Below are positions 7,828 to 15,792 of a stretch of 35,708 nt of DNA, one piece after another; within the stretch, counting starts at the first letter, position 1; the number at the start of each line of letters is the position of its first letter. The DNA is from a virus. The notes under the pieces were generated by a model. It was not told the origin of the DNA. It did not search any database and worked only from the letters and a program-made list of their open reading frames with translations. The translations under genes and the position numbers were made by a program. Where the stretch lies: IMG/VR virus record IMGVR_UViG_3300025769_000374, positions 1-35,708 of that record. One strand, given 5' to 3'.

Positions 7828-10589
7828 GCCAGCATCCGCCTATTACCTTTGACCGGCCTCATCACTTGTCTTTCTTCGGCTGCTCGAGTTTGAGCTTCTA
7901 ATTGCGCCAGCATTGCTAGTTCTGCTTCTAACGCAGCCTGCTCTGCGGCACGCTGTTCAGCTGCGCGTCTTGCTGACTCTTGGCGCGCAAGCTCAGCCTG
8001 CCGTTGCGCTTCAGCTTGGCGCTGGGCTTCGGCTTGTTGCTGCGCTTGAAGTTGAGCTTGGCGTTGAGCTTCTGCCTGTCTTTCACGCTCTGCTGCTTGC
8101 CGCGCTGCTTCTTGCTGACGCGAAATTTCTGCCTGTCTTTGACGTTCTGCTTCCGCTCGGCGTTGCGCTTCTAGCTGTGCTTGACGCTGTGCCTCTAGTT
8201 GAGCTTGACGTTGTGCTTCCGCTTGCCTAGCTAATTCTTCCTGGCGAGCTATTTCTGCTTGACGTTGACGCTCGACTTCAGCTTGACGCCGTGCTTCAGC
8301 TTGTCGTTGCCTTTCAAGCTCAGCTTGCCGCTGCAATTCAGCTTGTCTTTGACGTTCTTGTTCTTGTCGAGCTACTTGCTCTTGTCGTGCAATTTCCGCC
8401 TGACGTTGACGCTCCGCTTCAGCGCGACGTTGAGCCTCTGCTAATTGAGCTTGTCTAGCGGCTTCTTGTTGACGAGCGATTTCAGCTTGACGTTGCGCTT
8501 CCAATTGCGCTTGCCGCTGACGCTCTGCCTCTGCTTTACGCGCTTCTTCTGCTCTACGCGCCTCCTCTGCGCGGCGAGCTTGCTCTGCTTGTCTTGCTTC
8601 TTGTTCACGCATTGCGCGTTCAATTTGTTCACGCAAAGCTAGTTCTTCCGCACGTCTTTGAGCTTCTTCTCTTGCCCGCTGTTCGCGTGCTAAGCGTTCT
8701 TGCTCAGCTTGCCTTGCCGCTTGTTCGCGTGCGCGTTGTTCGTTAGCAAGACGCTCTTGTTCTGCCCGACGCGCTGCTTCTTCACGGGCAATACGCTCCT
8801 GCTCAACGCGGCGGGCTTCTTCGGCCTGACGCGCCTCTTCTGCACGACGAGCTTCCTCTGCTAACCGTGCTTCCTCTGCCCTTTTAGCTTCTTCAACAAG
8901 ACGCGCTTGCTCAGCTTTTTGCGCTTCTTCGGCAACGCGTGCCGCTTCTGCCGCTTGCGCTTCTTGCGCAGCCAGCGCTTGATCAATCTGATCGCGCAAA
9001 GTTAATTCACCTGATGGCTGTGTGATGGTTGCGGCATCACTGGGCATTGCGACGTTTCCGCCAACCGATGACAAGTCTGGCCCCCCCACAAAACCCGTAT
9101 CGCCAAAACCTGCGCTGCCGCCTGCATTTAGACCAATAAACGGGTTTGTAAACGGATTGTTTGGCCCGTCAATGGGACTAATAACTTCAGAGCCTGGATC
9201 AAATGTACCGCCAGCCGTCGGATCGAAATTTTCGGTAACGGTTGTACCTAAGTCATTGCCATAGTCCACAAGAGGATTAGTCGACTCAGGCACGCCTGTG
9301 TCATCTAATTCTTCAACTGTTACTTCACCAACAGGCTCAGTCCAATCGCCAATAAACTCATCTAATATTGGATCAGGCGGCTGAAAATCGACTGGCCCTG
9401 GAACAACAAAATCTGGCTCTTCGACAACCGGCTGTTCAATAACTGGTTCGTCAACTAGTTCCTCAATAACAATTTCAACCTCTGGCTCAGGTTCTGTCTC
9501 TGAGGCAGGGGGTAATTCTGGCTCTGGCTCTGGAACCGGAACGTCAACAAAAATGTCGTCTTCTGGCGCAACCGGCTCAATAGTAATCACGCTGTCCAGT
9601 TCTTCTGGCTCAGGCTCCGGTTCGGGTTCTGGCTCAACTTCTGGTTCCGGCTCTGGCGGAAGCGGCGGCGGTGGTTCTTCTACAAAAATATCGTCACCAG
9701 GATTAACTGGTTCAATGGTAATTACGCTTTCAGGTTCCTTATCAGGCTCCGGTTCCAGTGTTGGGGGCAACGGCTCAGGAGGGGAAGATGGAGGAATAGG
9801 ATTGTCTACAAAAATATCATCGCCAGGATTTACTGGTTCAATGGTAATAATTCCTTCCGGCTCATTTGGCTCCGGTTTAGGCTTTGGAAGCGGCACTGGT
9901 AATGGTTCAGGCGGTGGCAATGGAACAGGTTCGTCCACAAAAATATCGTCACCAGGGTTGACCGGCTCAATAGTAATTATGCCTTCTGCTGGCGGCTCTT
10001 CGGGCTGAGGAGCGGGAGGAGGCGGTGGTGGAGGCGGCGGGAATACTGGCTCAGGCTCTTCTGCCCAAATATCGTCACCAGGCTCTACAGGCTCAATAAT
10101 GATTATGCCTTCTGAATCATCTGGCTCCGGTTCAGGGGCTGGCGGTAGCGGTACAGGAGTGTCTGCCCAGATGTCATCTCTAGGAGTGACTGGTTCAATC
10201 GTAATAACACCTTCTGGTTCATCTGGTTCAGGTTTAGCAGGCGGTGGTTCTGGAAGCGGTGGTTGTGGCGGTGTTTCACCTCCATCTGGATTTTGCGGTT
10301 TTGGCTTATCGCGTTCTGTCGACGGCGGAACGTCTACAGGAGGCGGAGGAGGATCAGGTGGGGGCTGATCATTTGATCCGCTACCGCTAGGCGGAGTGGG
10401 CGAAAGCGGAAACGGCAATTCAAAACGCTGCGGGTTAAGTAATGCTGCGCGCCGCGCTGCATAATTTAACTCGTTTGGACTTTTCATCCAATCAAACATT
10501 AACGGGCTAACACCGCTTCCCATGCGAGGGCCTTGCGGAGCATCGCCCCGCAATGACGCAATCATGGCGCTTCGGTAGCCTTCTGCCAT
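7824..10589 (-). CDS. 921-residue Pro-rich, acidic-motif-repeat and coiled-coil virion-region protein
   Basis: No known family recognised. Residues 1-60 are ordinary sequence (MFDWMKSPNELNYAARRAAL). Residues 60-125 are Pro-rich. Residues 126-353 hold six copies of a motif close to EGIITIEPVNPGDDIFVDEP, separated by Pro/Glu linkers at 34-45 residue spacing. Residues 370-530 are acidic then Gly/Pro-rich. Residues about 530-905 are an uninterrupted Ala/Glu/Gln/Arg helix (EEARRAEEARQAEEARR, RQRQAELQRQAELERQ), TolA-like in composition. The tail VMRPVKGNRRMLA is basic. The start ATG shares a base with the nozzle gene stop (TAATG) and the stop overlaps the GNAT-like gene as ATGA, so it is translated with the virion genes. 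A role as an elongated internal or tail-spanning component is inference. Confidence 0.75.
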   Translation of the reverse strand: MAEGYRSAMIASLRGDAPQGPRMGSGVSPLMFDWMKSPNELNYAARRAALLNPQRFELPFPLSPTPPSGSGSNDQPPPDPPPPPVDVPPSTERDKPKPQNPDGGETPPQPPLPEPPPAKPEPDEPEGVITIEPVTPRDDIWADTPVPLPPAPEPEPDDSEGIIIIEPVEPGDDIWAEEPEPVFPPPPPPPPPAPQPEEPPAEGIITIEPVNPGDDIFVDEPVPLPPPEPLPVPLPKPKPEPNEPEGIITIEPVNPGDDIFVDNPIPPSSPPEPLPPTLEPEPDKEPESVITIEPVNPGDDIFVEEPPPPLPPEPEPEVEPEPEPEPEPEELDSVITIEPVAPEDDIFVDVPVPEPEPELPPASETEPEPEVEIVIEELVDEPVIEQPVVEEPDFVVPGPVDFQPPDPILDEFIGDWTEPVGEVTVEELDDTGVPESTNPLVDYGNDLGTTVTENFDPTAGGTFDPGSEVISPIDGPNNPFTNPFIGLNAGGSAGFGDTGFVGGPDLSSVGGNVAMPSDAATITQPSGELTLRDQIDQALAAQEAQAAEAARVAEEAQKAEQARLVEEAKRAEEARLAEEARRAEEARQAEEARRVEQERIAREEAARRAEQERLANEQRAREQAARQAEQERLAREQRAREEAQRRAEELALREQIERAMREQEARQAEQARRAEEARRAEEARKAEAERQRQAQLEAQRQAEIARQQEAARQAQLAEAQRRAEAERQRQAEIARQEQVARQEQERQRQAELQRQAELERQRQAEARRQAEVERQRQAEIARQEELARQAEAQRQAQLEAQRQAQLEAQRRAEAERQRQAEISRQQEAARQAAERERQAEAQRQAQLQAQQQAEAQRQAEAQRQAELARQESARRAAEQRAAEQAALEAELAMLAQLEAQTRAAEERQVMRPVKGNRRMLA
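7875..9002 (-). repeat. Long Ala/Glu/Gln/Arg coiled-coil repeat region
   Basis: Residues about 530-905 of the 921-residue protein are short imperfect repeats of the type AEEARRA and RQRQAEL. No Pro or Gly interrupts the stretch, so it can form a single helix or coiled coil. At 0.15 nm per residue a continuous helix would be about 55 nm. On the DNA this appears as a 1.1-kb run rich in gcttgacg and gcttctg words on the plus strand. Confidence 0.8.
9531..10214 (-). repeat. Six spaced copies of an acidic 22-residue motif
   Basis: Within the 921-residue protein the motif (E/D)(G/S)(I/V)I-x-IEPV-x-P-x-DDI(W/F)-x-(D/E)-x-P occurs at residues 126, 160, 202, 245, 287 and 332. The first two copies have DDIW and the last four DDIF. 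A degenerate seventh trace (EIVIEELVDEP) begins near residue 372. The flanking linkers vary in length and composition, so the motif itself is the conserved part. Confidence 0.85.
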
Positions 10590-12175
10590 TACACCACTCC
10601 GCCCAGCTCAGTCATCATGTGCGACGAGGTAAAGATCGTTCCCGACAAGCCACGCACACGCATACGCAGCGAGCCGTAGTAGCCCAATCCCGTCGTCCCA
10701 ATCCATGCCTGGTAGCTGTTATTAGTTCCTACCCAACGCGCCACGTTCCAGTTACTTTCGTTCCAGAGCGAGTCGAGCGTTTCTGCAAACGACGGCGAGC
10801 CTGCCGTGTTGCTAAAAGTGAACTGCGTGTTGACCTGCACTTTTACCGACGGTGCAACAGGGGCGATAAAAATTGGACGCGCCAGGCCAAACTTCTTTAA
10901 CTGCGCAGGCGTGCCAAACGCGTTAAAGGCGGTTTGCATATCGCCTTCAATTGCATCGCCACCACTACCATCTGTTTCAACACCGTCTGATGCTCCAAAA
11001 AGCCCGCGAGCAACGCGGCCATCTTCGGTGCCAAAGTAAAGCTGCCCGTTGAGCAACGCACAGCACGCCATAGGCACGCCAGAAAACGTACACCACGCGC
11101 CTGTGTTCACGTTCATCGCGAACTGCTGATACACGCCTAAGTTTTCCGGCAGCTTGATTACCAGCACGTCGCTATCTGCAACGACGAAAACGTCCCATGA
11201 TTTTTCGTCTTTAAGCTGCGACACTAATGGCCCCAGTACTGACTGAATCTTTTGCGATGGCCCTGGTTGGATTTCACTGAACTGACCGTTGACCAGACGC
11301 GACACAGGCACCAAGCCCAGCGTCGACACGATCATCACGTCGCCGCCATAGCCTGTGAAGAAACGCCCGTAAGTCGGCACTGGCCCGACGTACCACACGC
11401 CCTGCAATGCAAACGAGTTGGCATTAGAAGGGTCTGTGCCTCGCCATACGCCGACGTCGCCTTGCGAGCCGACCACAACCAAGTGATCATCGACACCAAT
11501 ACCGGCATCGAGCGTCCAGTTAATTAAGCCGCGTACATAACCGCCGTTACGCAATAGCGAACCCATCTCAAACGACGTGGCTGTGCCGGCTATGGCGTCA
11601 ACGGTGTCGAGATACCAAACCTTTGAGCTTTCTTTTTCCGTGAACCATACGCGACGCTTCCACACCGCTACCGACGTCAAATCTGTCGGCAAATTAGTTG
11701 GCGTCTGCTGCACCCACCCGTTTGTTGTGTCGTAAGTCCAGTATCCGGCGCCAGGTGATACCGCCAACAAAAACATGTCGGCGTTGGTTGAAAACTGCGT
11801 AACCGACCACTGATCGTCCGTAGAGGACGTCCCTGTCACAACCTGCACAGGCGTTGAACCCGTCACGTCGTAAATGTTGCCGCCCGCTGCGGCAAAGATT
11901 TTGTTGTCGGCAGGATCAGGCGCGTTAAACGTAAAGATCGATTTAATGGGCAGCGACACCGTCGATGACGTGTACTTCCAGCCCTTGCGTAACTGCACAC
12001 CCGTTTGCGTCGGGATAAAGTTATCTAGTACCAACGCGTCGTTGGGCGACATGTTGCTGATTGGGTCGCGATAATTCAGGCCGCCCACAGGGGCAGGCAA
12101 AATAAAGGGTTGCGCTACCCTTGCCGCAGCCGACACTCTCGGCTGCTTAAATTGTCTGACAGAAACGAGCGGCAT
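10589..12175 (-). CDS. Tail nozzle / stabilisation protein (T7 gp12- or P22 gp10-like beta-propeller)
   Basis: 528 residues. The N-terminal half begins with LPAPVGGLNYRDPISNMSPNDALVLDNFIPTQ, the usual opening of podovirus nozzle proteins ('gl(n)-r-d-..-m...A..ldN..P'). It then repeats short beta strands with aromatic residues and Gly turns (IFAAAGGNIYDVTG, VVVGSQGDVGVWRG, LYFGTEDGRVARG), consistent with a beta-propeller. The C-terminal part is beta-rich (SVKVQVNTQFTF, GSLRMRVRGLSG). It would seal the tail tube below the adaptor. It lies directly after the adaptor gene and before the unusual 921-residue gene, with stop/start overlaps on both sides. Confidence 0.8.
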   Translation of the reverse strand: MPLVSVRQFKQPRVSAAARVAQPFILPAPVGGLNYRDPISNMSPNDALVLDNFIPTQTGVQLRKGWKYTSSTVSLPIKSIFTFNAPDPADNKIFAAAGGNIYDVTGSTPVQVVTGTSSTDDQWSVTQFSTNADMFLLAVSPGAGYWTYDTTNGWVQQTPTNLPTDLTSVAVWKRRVWFTEKESSKVWYLDTVDAIAGTATSFEMGSLLRNGGYVRGLINWTLDAGIGVDDHLVVVGSQGDVGVWRGTDPSNANSFALQGVWYVGPVPTYGRFFTGYGGDVMIVSTLGLVPVSRLVNGQFSEIQPGPSQKIQSVLGPLVSQLKDEKSWDVFVVADSDVLVIKLPENLGVYQQFAMNVNTGAWCTFSGVPMACCALLNGQLYFGTEDGRVARGLFGASDGVETDGSGGDAIEGDMQTAFNAFGTPAQLKKFGLARPIFIAPVAPSVKVQVNTQFTFSNTAGSPSFAETLDSLWNESNWNVARWVGTNNSYQAWIGTTGLGYYGSLRMRVRGLSGTIFTSSHMMTELGGVV

Positions 12176-12924
12176 TACGAGCCGTATCCCGTATCAGGGG
12201 TGTTAGTCAACGGCTGGATGTACGGGAAACGATTCATACGCACCATCGACAGCACGTTCGCTCCCTTTTCATTGCCCTTTCGGTTTTCGTAGTTGACTTG
12301 GAAGTCACGCATAGCGGACGACGAATCCAAGCCTTTAATTTCCAGCCATTTGACGCGAGCTAACAGCGTCGTCAAGTACGAATCCAAAAGGATGACGTCG
12401 CCGTTTTTGGTCGCGCGATTCTTGTACAGCGACGAGTTATCCTGGTCGCGCACCCAGGCGACCGACTGGTAATAAAACGTCAGAGTCTGGGCGGACGTGG
12501 GTGGCGACAGGATGTAAAGCTTGTTGTCGCGAACTTGCCAATAAAACGACAAGGTGGGCAGCGTCTGACGGATCAGCAACTGCTGCCACATTTGCGGACT
12601 GACCGGCCCAATCGCCGGCCACTGCATCGTGCTATTCCACTGCGTTTGATCAAGGAACGAATAAAAGTCCTCGGGCAAGTCAAACGCCTTTTCGCTTTGC
12701 CCAGGCGAATCCGCAACGATGCTAATGGAATGCGTCTTCGTCAGTTCTTGCCAGTCTGCAATCGACAACAAATCAATGCCGGCCAGATTGACCGACTGCA
12801 CCATCTGCTGGACAGCAGGATCGGTGTCACCTGCCGGATCGGCAGGGGTAGGAAAGCCCACCAGAGCAGCGACATTTTGGACGATTGCGGATAACGTCGA
12901 ATCGTCAATGATCTGGTAGGCCAT
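12175..12924 (-). CDS. Head-to-tail adaptor protein (T7 gp11 / P22 gp4-like)
   Basis: 249 residues with the layout of podovirus adaptor ('phage adaptor' or tail tubular A) proteins: N-terminal helices (TLSAIVQNVAALVG, AVQQMVQSVNLAGIDLL), the segment ADWQELTKTHSISI, FDLPEDFYSFLDQT, then LTFYYQSVAWVRD and a final helical region DSYLTTLLARVKWLEIKG. In this family the protein forms a dodecameric ring under the portal. The start at 12924 follows the preceding gene by 8 bases, and its stop is fused to the next ATG (TAATG). Confidence 0.8.
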   Translation of the reverse strand: MAYQIIDDSTLSAIVQNVAALVGFPTPADPAGDTDPAVQQMVQSVNLAGIDLLSIADWQELTKTHSISIVADSPGQSEKAFDLPEDFYSFLDQTQWNSTMQWPAIGPVSPQMWQQLLIRQTLPTLSFYWQVRDNKLYILSPPTSAQTLTFYYQSVAWVRDQDNSSLYKNRATKNGDVILLDSYLTTLLARVKWLEIKGLDSSSAMRDFQVNYENRKGNEKGANVLSMVRMNRFPYIQPLTNTPDTGYGS

Positions 12925-12932
12925 TCCTATAT

Positions 12933-13544
12933 CTACTCCTCAGTTTGCTTGGACTTACCCTTGGAGTTCATCATCTTGGTCAGCGCTTCAATCTGTGCCT
13001 GCATCTCTTCAATCTTTGCATCACGCTCTTTAAGCTCAAGATTCATCTTCTCAATCGGTGCGTTGCCTTTCGCCAGTTCAATAAACGCATTGGCTGCACG
13101 CTTGTCTTCCTGAAACCCAAAGAATTTCTGCCCTACCGCATCCGGCGCGACGGCCAACTGTTCCACCGTATGAATGTTGAAGAACTTGTATTCCTCAACC
13201 TTCGCGGGCGTCATCTTTGGAAGAGAAGACAGCGGAGTGCCTTCAATGACGTTACCCGCGCCGGCTTTCCACTTCTCATATCGCGATGCAAAGCGCTTCG
13301 CATCAATTGAATTAATCGGACGCTCAATGATGCTTAGCTTGTCACCAGGCACCATGATTCGGATGTAGTCGGTTTCTTTGTAGATCGCTCGCCCTTCCTG
13401 TTCTGACAGCCCAGGCTGCAACACAGGTTTGCGAAAGAACTGCACAAACAAACGGTCATCCATACCAAACCGTGACTCATCTAATCCAGGGGCGTCGGGG
13501 ACGCCGCTCCAATCTGTCGGTAATGTGGCGGTATTCACCTGCAT
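12933..13544 (-). CDS. Head/neck-associated protein with helix-hairpin-helix-like segment and coiled coil
   Basis: 203 residues, similar in layout to a common podovirus protein encoded between capsid and adaptor genes. The N-terminal half includes FVQFFRKPVLQPG, YIRIMVPGDKLSIIERPIN and RFASRYEKWKAG. Residues 100-145 (GTPLSSLPKMTPAKVEEYKF, VEQLAVAPDAVGQKFFG) look like a helix-hairpin-helix-type unit. Residues 160-198 are a heptad-like coiled coil (MNLELKERDAKIEEMQAQIE) followed by a Lys-rich tail. No function is established. The ATG at 13544 has an AAGGA-type Shine-Dalgarno (plus-strand tcctttt). Confidence 0.65.
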   Translation of the reverse strand: MQVNTATLPTDWSGVPDAPGLDESRFGMDDRLFVQFFRKPVLQPGLSEQEGRAIYKETDYIRIMVPGDKLSIIERPINSIDAKRFASRYEKWKAGAGNVIEGTPLSSLPKMTPAKVEEYKFFNIHTVEQLAVAPDAVGQKFFGFQEDKRAANAFIELAKGNAPIEKMNLELKERDAKIEEMQAQIEALTKMMNSKGKSKQTEE

Positions 13545-13575
13545 GGGATTTTCCTTTTAGTGGTTATCAAAGAAG

Positions 13576-13614
13576 GACAGCGCGGGTGTTACCCCGCGCC
13601 ATCCGGTTGCTGTC
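13576..13614 (-). terminator. Hairpin downstream of the decoration gene, weak terminator candidate
   Basis: The inner stem is 13580-13586 with 13593-13599 (7 bp, GCGCGGG/CCCGCGC, 6-base loop). An outer stem of 5 bp (13576-13580 with 13610-13614) encloses a bulge. It begins directly after the stop at 13615. In the leftward transcript it is followed by TGTCCTTCTTT, only a weak U tract, so partial termination or mRNA 3'-end protection is as likely. Confidence 0.5.
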
Positions 13615-14121
13615 TTACAGCGTTGCGCCGACAGACGGATACGTGAAGATCGCATCCGCGTTAGTCGCCGCTTCGGCACCCGTGGCAGTGCCAAGCACCA
13701 AGCCCACGATGGCTTCGGCACCAGCGGTGCCGTCGTCGTCGACAGCGCCAGCGGTGCCGGTGCTGTTAAGACGGGTTCCCTTCGCGGCAGACGCCAGCGT
13801 GCGAACGCTGCCCTTGCCGTAAATCTGGAACCAGCCAAACTCGTTGTCGGCCAACACAGCCTGTGCAGCACCGACGCGTGAGCCGTGACCGGCAGCGCCA
13901 GGAGCAGTCGTCGTGGTGCTGGCCATCGCAAAGTCAAAGTTAGTCTCTTCAACGCACAAATACCCAGCGCCCGTCACCGCACCCTTGGCGCGGCCATACA
14001 CAAACTCCTGATAGCCGTTCGACGGATCGTCGTAGCCACCCACGGTTCCCAAGCGGAAAGCCGGCACTGCGGTAGCCGCAGTGACCTGAGCTTTGCTAAT
14101 TCCAATAACTGCTGAACTCAT
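13615..14121 (-). CDS. Capsid decoration / head-fibre-like protein
   Basis: 168 residues, Ala/Gly/Thr-rich and predicted all-beta (AFRLGTVGGYDDPSNGYQEF, GYLCVEETNFDFAM, FGWFQIYGKGSVRTLA, GAEAIVGLVLGTATG). This composition and the position right after the capsid gene fit head decoration proteins of podo- and siphoviruses (DUF2190-like in style). A strong AAGGAGACAG Shine-Dalgarno lies directly upstream, just after the T tract of the terminator, so it can be translated independently of the capsid gene. Confidence 0.6.
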   Translation of the reverse strand: MSSAVIGISKAQVTAATAVPAFRLGTVGGYDDPSNGYQEFVYGRAKGAVTGAGYLCVEETNFDFAMASTTTTAPGAAGHGSRVGAAQAVLADNEFGWFQIYGKGSVRTLASAAKGTRLNSTGTAGAVDDDGTAGAEAIVGLVLGTATGAEAATNADAIFTYPSVGATL

Positions 14122-14135
14122 AAATCTGTCTCCTT

Positions 14136-14189
14136 AAAAAAGCCTTGGTAGGGAGGGGTTCACCCACCTACCAAGGCAAGGTGAACCCC
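14136..14189 (-). terminator. Strong intrinsic terminator after the capsid gene with a competing upstream arm
   Basis: In the leftward transcript the arms GCCTTGGTAGG (14177-14167) and CCTACCAAGGC (14152-14142) form an 11-bp stem followed by six T (14141-14136). The 14-base loop contains GGTGAACCCC (14164-14155), which is perfectly complementary to GGGGTTCACC at 14189-14180, transcribed just before the first arm. The two 10-11 bp pairings interleave (A-B-A'-B'), so they should exclude each other or form a strained pseudoknot. This looks like a terminator with an anti-terminator arm sitting between capsid and tail genes. Confidence 0.85.
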
Positions 14190-14202
14190 CACCACGGGGC
14201 CA

Positions 14203-15186
14203 TTAGTCTTGAATGCGACCCTGGAACTGCGCACCACGGCAGGTCAGGTTGCCGGCCCAAGCCAAGATCTGCACTTCGGCATCTTGGTTGATGGCATACC
14301 GACGGTTCGGGCTGAGGGCCACCATGTTGCGATCACGATGCGGACGCATCGAGATGTACTTGGTGTTCAGCATAAAGCCGGTCGAGGCGTCGATGTAGCC
14401 ACCGATACCACCGTCAAGCACCACGTCCGCGTCCATAAATTTCACGGTCGGGAAGCCAAGCGAGCCGGTCGACGGATCGGTGAAGCGCTGCTGCGCCTGC
14501 AACGAAGCCATGTAGTATGACCAGTACACGTTGTCGAGAATGACGAGGTCGGGACGATCCGAGCCACGCACCAACTGCGCCCACAACGCGTTCAAGCCAG
14601 CCTGAATGGTGGTTGAGCCTGGGGTCGGCGTGCCAGGGGCGGCAGAGAAGTCGTACACCTTGGAACGCCAGAACGTCCAAGTGGCACGGTCAATGCCGCC
14701 ATAGGTGCCGGTGGTCGGGTCGGACGGCACAGCGGCATCTAAGCCGGTGACTTCCTTACCGCCAGCGCCAGTGCCGTCAGAATAGACAGACTCAGCGAGC
14801 TTGTTAGCCATCGTGGCTTCCGCCACGTTGATGCGGGCTTCAAGCAAGTCGATGAACGCCTCACGACCGCTGTTCTGCAACATCTCCAAGCCGCTCATCA
14901 CGACAGGGCAGGCAAGCTGCTTGATGTTGAACTCAGCAGCGCTAATCACGTCCTGAGCCGCAACCGGCAACAAGTCATAGCCGCTGTAGAAGCCCGCGTT
15001 GCCGTTTTCGGCAAAGCTCAACTCTTCAAGAATGACGTTTCCGCCCCCAAAGGGCTTCACATTGCCGCGCTGGTTGAGCTTGGCAAGCAAAGCGTTGTTC
15101 TTGGTGACGTTGTCAGCAATCGACCGCGAACGATTCTGAATCGTGGTCGCAATAATGTCCGTAACGGACGTATTCGCAAATGCCAT
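14203..15186 (-). CDS. Major capsid protein
   Basis: 327 residues, typical for a podovirus capsid protein of HK97-like fold. Recognisable parts are the N-arm helix (IIATTIQNRSRSIADNVTKN), the loop NVKPFGGGNVILEELSF, the SGYDLLPVAAQDVISAAEF segment, the spine helix (REAFIDLLEARINVAEATMA) and the C-terminal LTCRGAQFQGRI. Scaffold and portal genes lie upstream. The ATG at 15186 uses a GGAG Shine-Dalgarno located in the last codons and stop of the HNH gene, 7 bases upstream. Confidence 0.9.
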   Translation of the reverse strand: MAFANTSVTDIIATTIQNRSRSIADNVTKNNALLAKLNQRGNVKPFGGGNVILEELSFAENGNAGFYSGYDLLPVAAQDVISAAEFNIKQLACPVVMSGLEMLQNSGREAFIDLLEARINVAEATMANKLAESVYSDGTGAGGKEVTGLDAAVPSDPTTGTYGGIDRATWTFWRSKVYDFSAAPGTPTPGSTTIQAGLNALWAQLVRGSDRPDLVILDNVYWSYYMASLQAQQRFTDPSTGSLGFPTVKFMDADVVLDGGIGGYIDASTGFMLNTKYISMRPHRDRNMVALSPNRRYAINQDAEVQILAWAGNLTCRGAQFQGRIQD

Positions 15187-15192
15187 TTTTTG

Positions 15193-15777
15193 TTACTCCA
15201 TGAAACGGTTGCCCTTACGGGCGTTTTCTTCCGCCGAAAGCAACTGCAAGTTGTTTTCGACGTGAAGGCCACACACATTCGTCCCTTGCAGCGGAACTAT
15301 GTGGTCAACCGTCATGTTCATACGCCGCGCTTCGGCGTAGATGGCATTGATGACCTGTTTGTCAGCCCAAGTGGGGCATTGTTGTTTGACAACAAAGCCT
15401 CTTAGGATATTTCGCTGCCTTATCTTGTCGTAATGCCTGCGATACTTTTTGCGTTCATACCAGCGAAAGCGTTCTGGATCTTTACGTCGGGCTTCTTGAA
15501 GCCAGAGCTTTTTGCGTTCCCGTACTTCGGGATGGCGCTGTCTTTCTCTGGCTTTAGCATTAAACGCCTCTCTATTGCGCTGACGATAGGTTGCGCTGTA
15601 GACGCGTTGCTTTGTTAAAAACCGTCTGTCCTTTTCCTCACGCTTCCTGCGGGCATACTGGCGCACACGTTCACGCGAGCATTCCACACAAGTCCATGAC
15701 CGAGAAAACCGCAGCCCTTCTAGTTCAGGATGTTTTTCACACACCTTTCCTTTGTAAAGTCGTGGTTTTCTCGCCAC
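15193..15777 (-). CDS. HNH homing-type endonuclease between scaffold and capsid genes
   Basis: 194 residues. The C-terminal HNH core reads VDHIVPLQG (Asp158-His159), then VENNLQLLSAEENARKGN, with the Asn and His/Asn positions and the final KGN expected for this nuclease family. The N-terminus has a zinc-knuckle-like set C13, H16, C30, C33. Residues 35-125 are a very basic Arg/Lys/Tyr/Glu helix that would contact DNA. The only start in this position is GTG at 15777 without a good Shine-Dalgarno, which implies weak translation. It interrupts the usual scaffold-capsid gene pair and probably targets a phage capsid-region sequence lacking it. Confidence 0.85.
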   Translation of the reverse strand: MARKPRLYKGKVCEKHPELEGLRFSRSWTCVECSRERVRQYARRKREEKDRRFLTKQRVYSATYRQRNREAFNAKARERQRHPEVRERKKLWLQEARRKDPERFRWYERKKYRRHYDKIRQRNILRGFVVKQQCPTWADKQVINAIYAEARRMNMTVDHIVPLQGTNVCGLHVENNLQLLSAEENARKGNRFME

Positions 15778-15792
15778 GATGTGTTTTTATCA

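Noticed and set aside
7875-9002. CRISPR-like or tandem-repeat DNA array
   Set aside because: The periodic DNA words are codons of an Ala/Glu/Gln/Arg coiled coil; there are no conserved repeats with unique spacers.
9553-10368. Gly/Ser-rich plus-strand frames that look like silk- or collagen-type proteins
   Set aside because: They are the complement of the Pro/Glu-rich repeats in the 921-residue gene.
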